DNA from: Amyelois transitella
Lineage: Eukaryota > Arthropoda > Insecta > Lepidoptera > Pyralidae
Direction of reading: 5' to 3'
NCBI RefSeq assembly: GCF_032362555.1
Contig: NC_083531.1
Location: forward strand, 4,464,001 to 4,528,000
Length of the DNA: 64,000 bases
Shown here one piece after another: positions 44,301-53,213 of this stretch (within the stretch, counting starts at the first letter, position 1; each line of letters starts with the position of its first letter). The notes under the pieces were generated by a model, which saw only the letters and a program-made list of their open reading frames with translations, was not told the DNA's origin and did no database searches. The position numbers were made by a program, and so were the translations under genes.

Positions 44301-47300
44301 AAGAAATAAATTTAAACTTTTCTTGGGAGATTTACAATTACTTTTCAAACGATCAGAACCGAGAAAAGAAGCTAGTTTTAAATGAAAACATAATGTTCAA
44401 TGCGTAAATTCACTCGTCCTAATTCTCCATACATCTATGATAAGAAATTGACGTTATTGAAGAAAATGTTGCTGCGCAGTTTGTTACCGTTTCTTCTGCA
44501 CTGACGCAACCAATTATTTTTAAAATGTCCCATTAAAATTAATAAAAAAATTTAATTTAAATATTAAATTTTAAACAAAAAATAATGAAAAATGAGCATA
44601 AAAATTTTTTAATTACTTCTTGACAAATGTTATTTTGTCATTATTATTATTTTTATTACGGTTTGAAAGTTTTTTTATTGCAATATTAAGTATTATTTCT
44701 GAATATTTTTTTCTACAAATCAATAACTTTCATTTTTAAAGTGAACTTAGTCAAAAAAAAAAATGCTTTAACACTAAACGCTAAAGGGTGTTATGGTAAT
44801 GGATGAATAAATTCAGTTGCTCATTATTTTTTATGCCGCGGATCCCCAATTTTCACTCTTTATGTTCCCTCTGTGGGTTTTAGACGGAATGTAACGATAT
44901 GGCGGACAGATAGGGTGTATAACAATATTTCGGAGTACGTAAATGCTTAGGTAGGTGTTATTAGATTACCGTTAGGTTTTTTTTTGGAAATAAAATGAAT
45001 GTAAGTATGTATGTATTTTATTTTAAAGATTGTAAATATCATTTCTTTCAATAATTTTCGCTTAAAATATCTTAAAATGTAATTAAATATTTCACCCTCA
45101 AGTCACGTGACAATGAACACCAATCAAAATGCGTGACGTCACGCGTTGCAATACAAGAATGTTCGCTGACAAGTACTATGGTGTTTGTTGATATTTGAAT
45201 AATATTATTACTGTGATTTCCATGCAACTTCTTCGAAATTTGCTCGATTATCTTTTTGAATAAATTTTTAAAGGATTTCCCATAATGGAAAGTGGATATT
45301 TTAAGGCAGATAGTTAAACATTTACCAAGAATTGATTGCTACGGTGGCTAATTTCTTCGCAACGAATAGTAACTTCTGCTCTTTTGAATTTAGAAATGTG
45401 AAGACAATCATGTAAGTAATAAACTTAAGATACATTATAACAGTAATAGAAGGTATTTTTAAAACCGAAAAGGTAAATTATAAGGTGAAAATAAAATAAT
45501 ATGATTTTGAGGTTATTTTTTATCTTTTTAACAAATTGTTTCATTTCTTTTTAGTTCCTCGAGGCAGTCATATGGAGACTATGCTGTGGGATATGTCTAA
45601 CTTCGTGGAGATGAAAAATTAAACACAGTTAAACTTACATCAAAATGATCCTCACAGAAATACATTTTACTTTGTGTATAGATACAAGTGCCGGATCCCG
45701 ACGGGCTAATTGAAGCCACATTTCCGCATCGTTTTTGTACATGAAACGTGAATAAACAATTTTTCAGATGTTTTAATAGTTGTACTTTCACACTTTCGTA
45801 CCGCACATTTATTAAATGTAGAATCCTCATTATTATCACATTACTACGTAATAACTATTCCATTAGATACATACAACTTCAATAATGTTTGGCAACACGT
45901 GACGTCACAGCGGGCGTTTGACAGGTATCCGCGTTTGGGCGTGAAATTTTAAATGGAATTTAAAAAAAAATATTTTAAAGGTATTTATTACTTGTAATAA
46001 AAAAAAATAATAATCAATAGTTTTGGTACTTATGCATGGTTTTAAACGCTTTCTCAAAAATATGTCACATCCCTATTCTGCTGGTATTTGAAAAGGCCCC
46101 GTGTAACTTTTAACACCCCATCGCTAGTTTTTTTTTTCCAAATCATTTGACACCGCGCGTCACTGACTTACGCGACCGGACCAGCCTAATGGCTGATTAT
46201 ATTTTACTAGCTGTGCCCGCGACTTCGTCCGCGTGGAATCATTCCCGTGGTAATTCCGGGTAGCCTATATGTTATTTTGGGTCTTCAGCTACCTACATAC
46301 CAAATTACATCGTAATCGGTTCAGTAGTTATTGCGTGAAAGAGTAACAAACATCCATACTGACATCCTGACATACTCACAAACTTTCGCATTTATAATAT
46401 TACTAGGATTTAGATTTTACAGATGAGAAAAACTGAGAGGGGCTTATTCATAAGTTTCCGTGCTTTGACAAAAGATTGGGGGGGGCCAGGAACGACGAGG
46501 AATTTGAAGAAATATTCGTATTGAAAACATTAGTTCTACATTCATTCATGTTTTTTTTAATGTTGACAATGTGCATTCGTCTACGATTTGAATTAAGATA
46601 TCTTTATTTGTGAATTGACGTCCGGTGAAAATGCTGCAGTGCAGTTTGCTCCGCCGCTTCTTTTACACACGTGTTTCGGAAGCGGCAGTATTTATAATTA
46701 GATTTAAGTGATGTGACGTCAAAGTGATACTTTGTATCCAATTTTGAAAATAAATCTATTCTATTCTATTCTTTATTGTTCACTAAAGGAGTAAGTACAT
46801 TACAAATCTAAAACAGTAGTGCATAACAAAGGCGGGCTTATCCCTGAGTGGGATCTCTTCCAGCCAACCTGACAATAAGAGGATCGCATACAACATTTAG
46901 GCAAGGGTGAACATATACTAACATGTATGCTAATCTCTCAATTACACATAAATCCATACATAGGTACATACATATTGTCACGTCTTTACCCCTCGCGGGG
47001 TAGATAGAGCCAACAGTCATCAAGACTGAAAGGCCAGGTTCAGTTTTTTGGCTTAATGATACTTATTGAGATTCAAATATTGACAGGTTGCTAGCCCAGC
47101 GCTTAAAAGAGAAATCTCAAGTAGGAATATGTATAAGCCTATCCCTTAGTCGCTGCTTACGACATCCATTAAAAACAGATGGTGAGGTCCTACAATTTTT
47201 TCTATTGGAACCTCACCGCACTGTTATTGATGTTATTATCGAACTAGCTGTGCGCGCGACTTGAAGCCCTCAAGGATGAATAATTTTCGCCCATTTTTTT

Positions 47301-48387
47301 CACATTTTCCATTATATCTTCGCTCCTTATAGTTGCAGCGTGATGTTATATAGCCTAAAGCCTTCCTCGACAAACGGTCTATTCAACGCAAAAATAATTT
47401 TTCGATTCGAACCACTAATTCTTGAGATTAGCGCGTTAAAACAAACAAACTCTTCACCTTTATAATATTAAGTATAGATTTTAAACGAGAGAAAATTCAG
47501 GTGACAACTCACTTGTAGACCAATATCACTACATAGTGTAAAACAAAGTCGCTATTTTAGTCTGTTTGTCTGTATGCTTAAATCTTTAAAATTACGCAAC
47601 GGATTTTGATGCGGTTTTTTGTAACAGGTAGAGTGATTCAAGAGGAAGGTTTTTATGTATAATAACATTTATAATTTTGCACCCGTGCGAAGCCGGGGCG
47701 GGTCGCTAGTCAGTTATAAAATCAGGTGACACACACACACACACTCACACACACACATTAAGTTTAGGAGTAGTGCTTTTCTTTCTTTGTTAGTTTAACA
47801 GGATTCTTTAACTAGGCCTAAGTAATTATTATGTTTTTGGAAGAGCGGGTCCCCCTGCCTTTTCAAAGCTTACTAGGTGGGTCCCAGTTTTGTGTAGTTT
47901 TAGAAACTAAGGCTTGGAAATAAACTTAACGGCCTCTGTGGCGCAGTGGTAGAACGCTTGTCTGTGGCACCGGAGGTCCCGGGTTCGAATCCCGGCCAGG
48001 GCATGATGAGAAAAGAACTTTTTCTGATTGGCCTGGGTCTTGGATGTTTATCTATATAAGTATTTATTATAAAATATAAAATATAGTATCGTTGAGTTAG
48101 TATCTCGTAACACAAGTCACGAATTTACTTCGAGGCTATTTCAATATGTGTAATTTGTCCCGTATATATTTATTTATTTGAAGATTTTTTCAATTTTTTT
48201 TTTCAACTCACTTGCGGACCAACATCAGTTATCTGAAGGTTATAACCGTCCACCAGCCGGAACCTCTCGTCCCTCGTCACCATGAGGCTGGCAGCGGTCA
48301 GCACCGCCGGCCCACGACGCCATAGCAGCACGAGGGATCCTGGAAAAACATACATACATATGTACATACATACATACATACGTACAC

Positions 48388-48420
<33 letters not shown>

Positions 48421-51193
48421 CATAAATAAATAAATACATACATACATGACGTGTGGTTCCCGACACCAATACAAAAAAGAATAGGACCACTCCATCTCTT
48501 TCCCGTGGATGTCGTAAAAGGCGACTAAGGGATAGGCTTACAAACTTGGGATCCTTTTTTATGCGATGGGCTACCAACCTTTATAAGCCTATCCCTTAGT
48601 CATCTTTTACGACGTCCATGGGAAAGAGATGGAGTGGTCCTATTATTTTTTGTATTGGTGCCCCTCCAAATGCAAACTGAAACTTAAACTAAAGCTAAGA
48701 ATTTTGGAATACCTACAGGTAAATGCACCAATTTGTCTTTTACAAAGGAGTTAGGAACACTCTTCAAGGAGTTCGTAACACTATGTATGTATGTATGTAC
48801 GTAAGGTCAATACTCACCCAAGTTCTGGACTTGGCACGGCAGCAGCAACGTATCTCCCACTACAGTCCTGAAGGAGTGTCCGCGGGACAGGAATCGTGGA
48901 CCGTCATCTGAAAAGATATATAGAAACTCTTTATTGCACAAATCTTTATATAAAATTCTAGTGTCTTATTCGTATTCTGTAACTTTTTTTGATTGAATGT
49001 TTATCTATATAACATAGTATCGTTAAGTTAGTATCTCGTAACACAAGTCTCGAACTTACTTCGAGGCTAATTCAATCTGTGTAATTTGTCTCGTATATAT
49101 TTATATATATATATATTATTTATTGCACAAATATATGTAATATGTAGTCACTGTCGACTATGAATAATACCTGAAAACGCAATTTATAATATGTATTTAT
49201 ATTTGTAACCGTATGCCGTGTGCCGTGTGGTTCCCGGCACCGATAGAAAAAATAATGGGACCACTACAACTCGGTCCCATGGATGTCGTAAAAGGCGACT
49301 AAGGGATAGGCTTATTAAACTTGAGATTCTACTTTTAGGCGACGGGCTAGCAACCTATAATAATACATATAAATACACATAAATACACATAAATACATAA
49401 TAATATATAGGTAGGTACTTAGGATAGAGTAGAAGATAACTTCGGTATGTTAAATTTATAATATTTTTATATCTAGACAAATATTATAAAGTTGAAGAGT
49501 TAGTTTGTTGGTATATATATGTTAACTTTATAATATTTTTTTTATCTATAACTAGTTGTGCCCGCGACTTCGTCCGCGCGAAATAGTTATTTGGGCATCA
49601 TTGAAGACCTCAAGGATGAATATTTTCCCCGTTTTTTTACATTTTCCATTATTTCTTCGCTCCTAATAGTTGTAGCGTAATATTATATAGCCTAAAGCCT
49701 TCCTCGATAAATGGTCTATTCAACACAAAAATAATTTTTCAATTTAAACCAGTAGTTCCTGATATTAGCGTGTTCAAACAAACTCTTCAGCTTTATAATA
49801 TTAGTATAGATAATCTGCTGCATATATACATATATAGACTGTTGGCTCTGTCTACCCCGCAAGGGATATAGACGTGACTATACGTATGTAAAGATGATAA
49901 GCGTATGCAGTACGTACCCACGTCTAATACGAAAACAAATACATTCGGAAAAACTTGTCTGTCTGCGCGCAATGGATGGAGTAAGTTAACGCTTAAAGAT
50001 TTATCGCCAAAGTTTCTAGATATGGAGTGAAAATTAATATGCTGTGTGCAGATGCAAAGTTGGAACCTCCATTTTATTTCGCACTTCTTGGATCATTTCC
50101 TTTGTTTGGTTTGAATGGTTTTATTTCAAACATAGTTGTTTTTGTGCCGTGTGGTTCCCGGCACCAGTACAAAAAAGAATAGGACCACACCGTCTCATTT
50201 CCATGGATGTCGTAAAAGGCGATTAAGGGATAGGCTTATAAACTTGAGATTTACTATTTGAATCTCAATTCTATGACTAAGCCAAACAGCTTAGCGTGGC
50301 CTTTCAGTATTTTGATAACTGTTGGCTCTGTCCACCCCGCAGGGGACATAGACGTGTTTGTATGTTATGTAAAAAAAAAACAACAAGAAAAATACTACAA
50401 TAATTGAAAAATAGAGTTTGGATCCGGGAACCTCCTAATTACCTATTTTTTAATTACCTTTAAAATGCAGTTATTTTGTGCTATAAAGTATTTGTTTCAG
50501 CGAATTGCGATTGTTAATTGATGCACCGGCCCCGACTTCCCGTCTAGCCGCCATTTGCAATACGTCAACAAAATGGCGGCGTTTCCCGCCTTTTATTTGT
50601 TTTCGTCTGCATTTTTGTTTTGTTCACGGTTAATGTATTTTCACAGATGCGTATTTATTACACTTTAGTATTAAGTTCCTTGGTCATATTTTCGGTAACA
50701 ATTGTTTCAATCGATATTCCTTAGTCGCTTTTTACTATATACTATTGTATATATATACGGCACGACATATATATTGTACATATATGTTCCGTGTGGTTCC
50801 CGGCACCAATAGAAAAAAGAATAGGACCACTCCATCTCTTTCCCATGGATGTCGTAAAAGGCTACTAAGGGGTAGGCTTATAAACTTGGGATTCTATATT
50901 TTAGGCGATGGGCTAGCAACCTGTCACTATTTGAATCTCAATTCTATCTTAAAGCCAAACAGCTGAACGTGGCCTATCAGTCTTTACAAGACCGTTGGCT
51001 CTGTCTACCCCACAAGGGATATAGACGTGACCATATGTATCTATGTAAATAAACAATAAATAATTCCTGAACATGTTTCTCGCTACAGTACCTAGTTTAT
51101 GAGATATGCCGGCGAACGTGTGCACTTACTTCTATTGTTCTGCGCGTGCGCCGCCAAGAACACGGCGGCTAGAACCAGCCACGCCGCCTCCAT
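35186..51193 (-). CDS. Ig-superfamily adhesion protein, klingon/CG7166 family
   Basis: Ten coding exons (51193-51130, 48907-48818, 48339-48212, 43198-43004, 42200-42059, 41692-41595, 39510-39389, 38775-38595, 37347-37180, 35332-35186) give 444 aa with consistent phases. Residues 1-18 are a signal peptide (MEAAWLVLAAVFLAAHA). Ig1 has Cys46, Trp58 and Cys101; Ig2 has Cys144, Trp156 and Cys187; Ig3 has Cys230, Trp242 and Cys281, each with a D/G-x-Y-x-C type end. A fibronectin III domain follows at about 294-405 (VQAKNRYGWNEVSDIFQF). The C-terminus is hydrophobic (TSWLALNALYTLQALA), as in GPI-anchored proteins. The layout of three Ig plus one FN3 plus GPI tail, and the residue pattern, match the Drosophila klingon-type neuronal adhesion proteins; from memory CG7166 looks closest. 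The introns are long and repeat-filled, and the coding exons are GC-rich. Confidence 0.88.
35389..35710 (-). mobile_element. Family A fragment plus an unnamed repeat
   Basis: Reverse family A 35389-35520, then 35510-35710 matching 31100-31255. Confidence 0.65.
35764..35816 (-). pseudogene. Partial copy of Ig gene exon 9, decayed
   Basis: Minus strand starts CTGCGAGGGTTGCAGCCAGC and ends GGTTGGAACGAG before GTGAGA. About 19 nt are missing in the middle, which breaks the frame. Confidence 0.85.
35823..36090 (-). mobile_element. Family A SINE in exon-copy unit 1
   Basis: Full reverse copy between exon copies 1 and 2, almost identical to those at 36209 and 36837. Confidence 0.85.
36129..36200 (-). 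pseudogene. Partial copy of Ig gene exon 9, intact frame (copy 2)
   Basis: 72 nt encoding the same 24 residues as the end of exon 9 (LRGLQPAAVYEAI...YGWNE), with 8 base differences, all synonymous. The donor GTGAGA is kept. No acceptor: the upstream side is a family A SINE. It could be an alternative exon that uses an unseen acceptor. Confidence 0.85.
36209..36457 (-). mobile_element. Family A SINE in exon-copy unit 2
   Basis: As in unit 1, ending TCCTATTCTTCATTCTATCA. It is followed by a Helitron-type insert. Confidence 0.85.
36458..36740 (-). mobile_element. Helitron-type repeat, family D
   Basis: Reverse copy ACTAGCTGTGCCCGCGACTT to TTATAATATTAGTATAGAT, inserted in the TCATTCTATCA|TGACGTGC junction of the exon-copy unit. 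Confidence 0.85.
36757..36828 (-). pseudogene. Partial copy of Ig gene exon 9, intact frame (copy 3)
   Basis: 72 nt encoding the same 24 residues, with 8 differences from the real exon and 6 from copy 2, all synonymous. Donor GTGAGA kept. Upstream side is again a family A SINE. Confidence 0.85.
36837..37100 (-). mobile_element. Family A SINE in exon-copy unit 3
   Basis: Reverse copy, followed by a small duplication of GTGGTCCTATTCTT and CCGGGAACCACATG before the real exon 9. Confidence 0.85.
37180..37347 (-). CDS. Ig gene exon 9
   Basis: 56 codons, phase 0; acceptor CTTCCACAG, donor GTGAGG. INESFQQPGRWHDVVLPAP to AIVQAKNRYGWNE completes most of FN3. Its 3' 72 nt recur three more times downstream. 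Confidence 0.9.
37405..37660 (-). repeat. (TACATACATTG)n array and family F variant
   Basis: Repeats of TTGTACATACATACATACAT type to 37553, then a diverged family F 3' end (TCACGCCTGTTTCCCATTGG). Confidence 0.75.
37933..37990 (-). pseudogene. Decayed copy of Ig gene exon 8 3' end
   Basis: CGACAGCTCGCT then donor GTGAGTG as in exon 8; upstream AACTACCCACAGTTAGAATG resembles the exon, but with indels. Confidence 0.6.
38144..38197 (-). pseudogene. Copy of Ig gene exon 8 3' end, intact frame
   Basis: 54 nt read VDSYPPLDELRLLYRQLP then GTAAGT. Against exon 8 there are 10 synonymous base changes and one replacement (final Ala to Pro). No convincing acceptor in phase. It may be a relic or a small alternative exon. 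Confidence 0.8.
38369..38573 (+). mobile_element. TA-flanked MITE, 5' part
   Basis: CAGGGTGACATTTAAAACAA to AATAAATGTCTGAAAA matches the first 200 bp of the MITE at 22544; truncated. Confidence 0.85.
38595..38775 (-). CDS. Ig gene exon 8
   Basis: Phase 2 in, 0 out. SCVADNSLGRARQHVEVSG ends Ig3; GPARFTSPP to DELRLLYRQLA begins the FN3 domain. Donor GTGAGT. Decayed copies of its 3' end lie at 37933 and 38144. Confidence 0.9.
38815..39115. repeat. TTACTAATAT minisatellite
   Basis: About 20 units of (T)ACTAATATMTCTT and ACTAATATTTTT type, period 16-20 bp, in the intron between exons 7 and 8. Confidence 0.9.
39120..39388 (+). mobile_element. Family A fragments abutting exon 7 donor
   Basis: Forward 3' parts at 39120-39285 and 39300-39388. 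The second ends in the TATG tail that forms the minus-strand donor. Confidence 0.8.
39389..39510 (-). CDS. Ig gene exon 7
   Basis: VSWYQNSFPLSASERITM to VQPEDFGNY plus two bases. The donor GTACATACATACATACG is made of the (CATA)n tail of a family A copy. Confidence 0.87.
39530..39840 (+). mobile_element. Family A fragments
   Basis: Short reverse piece to 39585, then forward CATGGATGTCGTAAAAGGCG to ATAGACGTGATCATATG with a small internal duplication. Confidence 0.75.
39903..41588 (-). mobile_element. Helitron-type repeat split by a TIR transposon
   Basis: Starts ACTAGCGACCCGCCCCGGCT and, after the insert, continues CTTCCTCTTGAATCACTCTA to TTTTATACTATGTAGTGA. An uninterrupted opposite-strand copy is at 47524-47710, which gives the empty site. 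Confidence 0.85.
39943..41428. mobile_element. hAT-type non-autonomous transposon, 1486 bp
   Basis: Terminal inverted repeats TAGTGTCCGACCGAAG and its complement, exact 8-bp target duplication AAAATTAT (39935-39942 and 41429-41436). Subterminal GCCGAAGCCGAAGCC repeats are at both ends. Inside lie a tRNA-like head (about 40445-40530, minus), a reverse family A fragment (40551-40738) and Helitron-like pieces. No transposase frame. Confidence 0.85.
41595..41692 (-). CDS. Ig gene exon 6
   Basis: Acceptor TATACCAG; PPEITVERSWVHTGEGF and LLCTVHADPPAE open Ig3. Donor GTGAGA, phase 0. Confidence 0.9.
41705..41930. mobile_element. Helitron-type repeat, opposed ends
   Basis: CTAGCTATGCCCGCGACTTC at left and GGACGAAGTCGCGGGC at right, just outside exon 6. 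Confidence 0.75.
42059..42200 (-). CDS. Ig gene exon 5
   Basis: Acceptor CTGTTCCAG; LQLPRLERRHSGRYACTVDN completes Ig2. Donor GTGAGT, phase 1. Confidence 0.9.
42230..42332. repeat. (GGAAC)n / (CGAACGGAAC)n satellite
   Basis: GAATAGAATAGAACGGAACG followed by pure GGAAC and GGAACCGAAC units, about 30 nt from the exon 5 acceptor. Confidence 0.9.
42700..42932 (-). mobile_element. tRNA-derived SINE, family C
   Basis: Reverse full copy, ACAGATTGAGTTGGCCTCGA to CTGCGCCACAGAGGC. Confidence 0.85.
43004..43198 (-). CDS. Ig gene exon 4
   Basis: 65 codons, phase 0. DAGDYVCQISD ends Ig1; HTVEVLVPPSV, LECRASGNPVPSVVWTKL start Ig2. Donor GTGAGT. Confidence 0.9.
43226..43415 (-). mobile_element. Family F 3' end (reverse)
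   Basis: AAATCACGCCGCTTTCCCGG to TTTGCCAGGACGTCCTTAAT. Confidence 0.85.
43505..43682 (+). mobile_element. Repeat family E
   Basis: GACGTCCGGTGAAAATGCTG to AATAAATCCATTGTATTCTA. Confidence 0.85.
44027..44150 (-). mobile_element. Family C SINE fragment
   Basis: ACACAGATTGAGTTTGCTTC to TTATAATAAATACTTGTAAT. Confidence 0.75.
44150..45595. other. AT-rich intron DNA of the Ig gene
   Basis: No exon recognised. A CRE-like ACGTCACGCGT core lies near 45137. Mostly low-complexity A/T runs. Confidence 0.4.
45639..45775 (-). pseudogene. THAP-domain exon relic, frameshifted
   Basis: Minus strand reads KNDAEMWLQLARRDPALVSI in one frame and then SKMYFCEDHFD in another, with donor GTAAGT at 45638. Together they match the second part of a THAP domain (Trp, then Cys-x2-His near the end). 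A single-base shift near 45665 breaks it. Probably a relic of a repeated THAP-bearing element or gene. Confidence 0.55.
46206..46412 (-). mobile_element. Helitron-type repeat, subfamily D2
   Basis: ACTAGCTGTGCCCGCGACTT to CGCATTTATAATATTACTAG. Confidence 0.8.
46607..46775 (+). mobile_element. Repeat family E
   Basis: ATTGACGTCCGGTGAAAATG to AATAAATCTATTCTATTCTA. Confidence 0.85.
46960..47230 (-). mobile_element. SINE-like repeat, family A
   Basis: TACATACATATTGTCACGTC to TTGGAACCTCACCGCAC, diverged. Confidence 0.8.
47243..47710. mobile_element. Two Helitron-type repeats
   Basis: Reverse family D 47243-47483, then the forward element 47524-47710 ending AGCCGGGGCGGGTCGCTAGT, the intact relative of 39903-41588. 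Confidence 0.8.
47728..47760. repeat. (AC)n microsatellite
   Basis: ACACACACACACACTCACAC run. Confidence 0.9.
47928..48185 (+). mobile_element. tRNA-derived SINE, family C
   Basis: ACGGCCTCTGTGGCGCAGTG to CGTATATATTTATTTATTTG; ends about 27 nt from the exon 3 donor. Confidence 0.85.
48212..48339 (-). CDS. Ig gene exon 3
   Basis: Acceptor TTTTTCCAG, donor GTGAGT, phase 1 in and 0 out. LLWRRGPAVLTAASLMVTRD and FRLVDGYNLQITDVGPQ are the core of Ig1. Confidence 0.9.
48348..48665. mobile_element. (CATA)n tract and family A pieces
   Basis: A 100-nt (CATA)n tract starts 9 nt from the exon 3 acceptor, then forward family A (48450-48580) and a reverse piece to GTATTGGTGCC. Confidence 0.8.
48818..48907 (-). 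CDS. Ig gene exon 2
   Basis: Acceptor CTTTTCAG, donor GTGAGT, phase 1 on both sides. DGPRFLSRGHSF...LLLPCQVQNLG carries the first Cys of Ig1. Confidence 0.88.
49000..49130 (+). mobile_element. Family C SINE fragment
   Basis: AACATAGTATCGTTAAGTTA to TTGTCTCGTATATATTTATA. Confidence 0.75.
49215..49355 (+). mobile_element. Family A 5' part
   Basis: TGCCGTGTGGTTCCCGGCAC to GGCGACGGGCTAGCAACCT. Confidence 0.8.
49549..49890. mobile_element. Helitron-type repeat then family A 3' end
   Basis: ACTAGTTGTGCCCGCGACTT to ATAATATTAGTATAGATAAT, then GACTGTTGGCTCTGTCTACC to a TATG end. Confidence 0.8.
50144..50370 (+). mobile_element. SINE-like repeat, family A
   Basis: GTGCCGTGTGGTTCCCGGCA to GGGGACATAGACGTGTTTGT. 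Confidence 0.8.
50547..50580. promoter_or_regulatory. Inverted GCCGCCATTT / AAATGGCGGC motif
   Basis: Exact 10-bp inverted repeat with a 14-nt spacer in a GC-rich island inside intron 1 of the Ig gene. Each arm contains GCCAT, the core of YY1/Pleiohomeotic sites. Regulatory role inferred only. Confidence 0.35.
50786..51048 (+). mobile_element. SINE-like repeat, family A
   Basis: TTCCGTGTGGTTCCCGGCAC to GGGATATAGACGTGACCATA. Confidence 0.85.
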
Positions 51194-51234
51194 GCTGCTC
51201 AGCCGGCGGCGTGTCGCGCAACACGCACGCGCAT
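51130..51234 (-). CDS. Ig gene exon 1 (5' UTR end and signal peptide)
   Basis: Minus-strand acceptor GTTTGTCAACAG precedes 51234, so a 5' UTR exon lies upstream. The main ATG is at 51193-51191; the donor GTAAGT follows 51130 in phase 1. A short upstream frame ends 5 nt before the main ATG. Confidence 0.85.
51199..51234 (-). other. Upstream ORF in the Ig gene leader
   Basis: ATG at the first base of the exon, reading MRVRVARHAAG and stopping with TGA 5 nt before the main ATG. Such a close uORF may limit translation. Confidence 0.5.
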
Positions 51235-51296
51235 CTGTTGACAAACAAAGACATAGTTTACGAGAAATGAATAATTTATTTACATTGAACGGGGTA

Positions 51297-51500
51297 ACAT
51301 CCTACTACTATTATAAAGGCGAAAGTTTGTATGGATGTTTGTTACTCTTTCACGCAAAAACTACTGAACCGATTACCATGAAATTTGGTATGTAGGTAGC
51401 TAAAGACCCAGAATAACACATAGGCTACTTTTTATCCCAGAGTTCCCGCGGGATTGATAGGGTTTCCATGCGGACGAAGTCGCGGGCGGCCTCTAGTATA
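51297..51500 (+). mobile_element. Helitron-type repeat, subfamily D2
   Basis: ATCCTACTACTATTATAAAG to GTCGCGGGCGGCCTCTAGT, full length. Confidence 0.85.
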
Positions 51501-51539
51501 TTGATAATTTTAATTCATACACGACGAATAAATATCATA

Positions 51540-51715
51540 AGGACGTCCTGGTAAAGGGTCAGGTCAAAAGTACCCGAAACCGCCGAGCTTGCATGAAGAG
51601 AGTTATGAATGTGGATGAAGCGAAGGAAATATGCAGAGATCGTGGCAAGTGGAAAGAGGTAGTCTCTGCCTACCCCTCCGGGAAAGAGGCGTGATTTTAT
51701 GTATGTATGTATGTA
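51540..51715 (+). mobile_element. Family F 3' end
   Basis: GGACGTCCTGGTAAAGGGTC to GTGATTTTATGTATGTATGT. Confidence 0.85.
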
Positions 51716-51939
51716 AGTAATTCATACAATATCTACATAGGAACTTTAAAAAAAAGAAAACAAAGAGTTCCGTAAATTTTGATAATTTTAATTCATACAT
51801 TCATTGGACCTTTTTTTAAAAAAAAACAAAAAGTTATACCACATATACGTAACCATATGTTATTTAAAATAAGGGATTCCTAATATTTATTTGAGAATGT
51901 TTTTTATTTTCTACTATAACTACTATCCAAAAATAGTGA

Positions 51940-52197
51940 ATACATACATATAATCATGTATATTTCCCTTGCGGGGTAGACAGAGCCAACAATCTTAAAA
52001 AGACTGATAGACCACGTTCAGCTGCTTGGCTTAATGATAGAATTGAGATTTAAATAGTGACGGGTTGCTAGCCCATCGCCTAAAAGAAGAATCCCAAGTT
52101 TGTAAGCCTATCCTTTAGTCGCCTTTTACGACATCCATGGGAACGAGATGGAGTGGCCTTTTCTTTTTTTATTGGTGCCGGGAACCACACGGCACTT
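51940..52197 (-). mobile_element. SINE-like repeat, family A
   Basis: ACATACATATAATCATGTAT to CCGGGAACCACACGGCAC. Confidence 0.85.
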
Positions 52198-52327
52198 TAA
52201 GAGAAATAAATAATTTATTTACATTGAACGGGCTAACATATAATGTAAATTTTGATAATTTTAATTCATACAATACACTCGACCTTTTTTAAAATAACCA
52301 AAAAGTTCCATGTGTAATTTAAAATCA

Positions 52328-52596
52328 CATACATACCAACATACATACTATACCTAATCACGTCTATATCTCTTGCGGTGTAGACAGAGCCAGCGGTCTT
52401 GAAAAGACTGATAGGCCGCGTTCAGCTTTTTGGCTTGATGATAGAATTGAGATTCGAATAGTGACAGTTTGCTAGCCTGTCGCCTAAAAGAAGAATCCCA
52501 AGTTTATTAGTCTATCCCTTAGTCGCCTTACTACATCCATGGGAAAAAAATATATGGAGTGGTTCTATTCTTAAGTGTCAGAAACCACACGGCACA
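52328..52596 (-). mobile_element. SINE-like repeat, family A
   Basis: ACATACATACTATACCTAAT to CAGAAACCACACGGCAC. Confidence 0.8.
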
Positions 52597-52739
52597 AAAT
52601 TTCTTAACTTGATATGTTTCTTTGAATTACCTGGTTGACTGGAAGAAATCCCTCACAGGGATAAGTCCGCCCTTGTACATTGTTATTTTTAAATGTCTTT
52701 TTATGTACTACAAAAAATTTGTTATGTACAAAAAAGTAT

Positions 52740-53210
52740 TTACAAATAGCTGAACGTGGCTATTCAGCCTTATCAAAACAATTGGCTCTGTCTACTCCGC
52801 AAGGGATATAGACGCAACCATATGTATGTATGTAAGTATTTACAAACAAACAAACAAACAAACCTTACATTTTAAAGGAATCGACTATATAAGATTTTTT
52901 AAAAGAAGAATTCAAATTTTAATAACATTCCTTCGATAGACTCTTGCAATTCTCCAAAAAAACAAAAAAAGCAGGCTCACACTATAACTTTTCTTTAGAT
53001 TTTACAAATTTAACATACCAATAAAACCTATTACAAAATGGATTACCACCCCCATTTTATTTTTGTAACATAATTTCGCGACCAAATAGACCGTCAATTG
53101 TGCCTAATTGGAAAGCTCTTTGCATCTGTCAGACAGTCAATATGTGATTGAATTATTCGTTAAGAGGATTATATTTAGTTTGGAAAATGCGGCAGTCGAG
53201 TTTGGTTTTA
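52740..53210. other. Family A fragment and AT-rich DNA
   Basis: Forward family A end at 52745-52835; the rest (52840-53210) is AT-rich with no recognised feature. Confidence 0.5.
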
Positions 53211-53213
53211 CGT

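Noticed and set aside
45597..45839. Single 80-codon minus-strand protein beginning MIIMRILHL
   Set aside because: The coding signal is split between two frames (DAEMWLQLARRD and then MYFCEDHFD), so this is a frameshifted THAP exon relic, not an intact 80-residue protein.
48348..48447. Regular short repeats suggesting a CRISPR-like array
   Set aside because: A simple (CATA)n microsatellite without spacers, in a eukaryotic intron.
48203..48577. Long minus-strand frame rich in Tyr, Met, Val and Cys
   Set aside because: Only the part from 48339 downward is a real exon; the rest translates a (CATA)n tail and a family A SINE.
35186..51193. Assigning the Ig gene to lachesin or to Ig-only insect adhesion proteins
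   Set aside because: Those proteins lack the FN3 domain; the three Ig plus FN3 plus hydrophobic tail layout and the NRYGWNEVSDI stretch fit the klingon/CG7166 group better.
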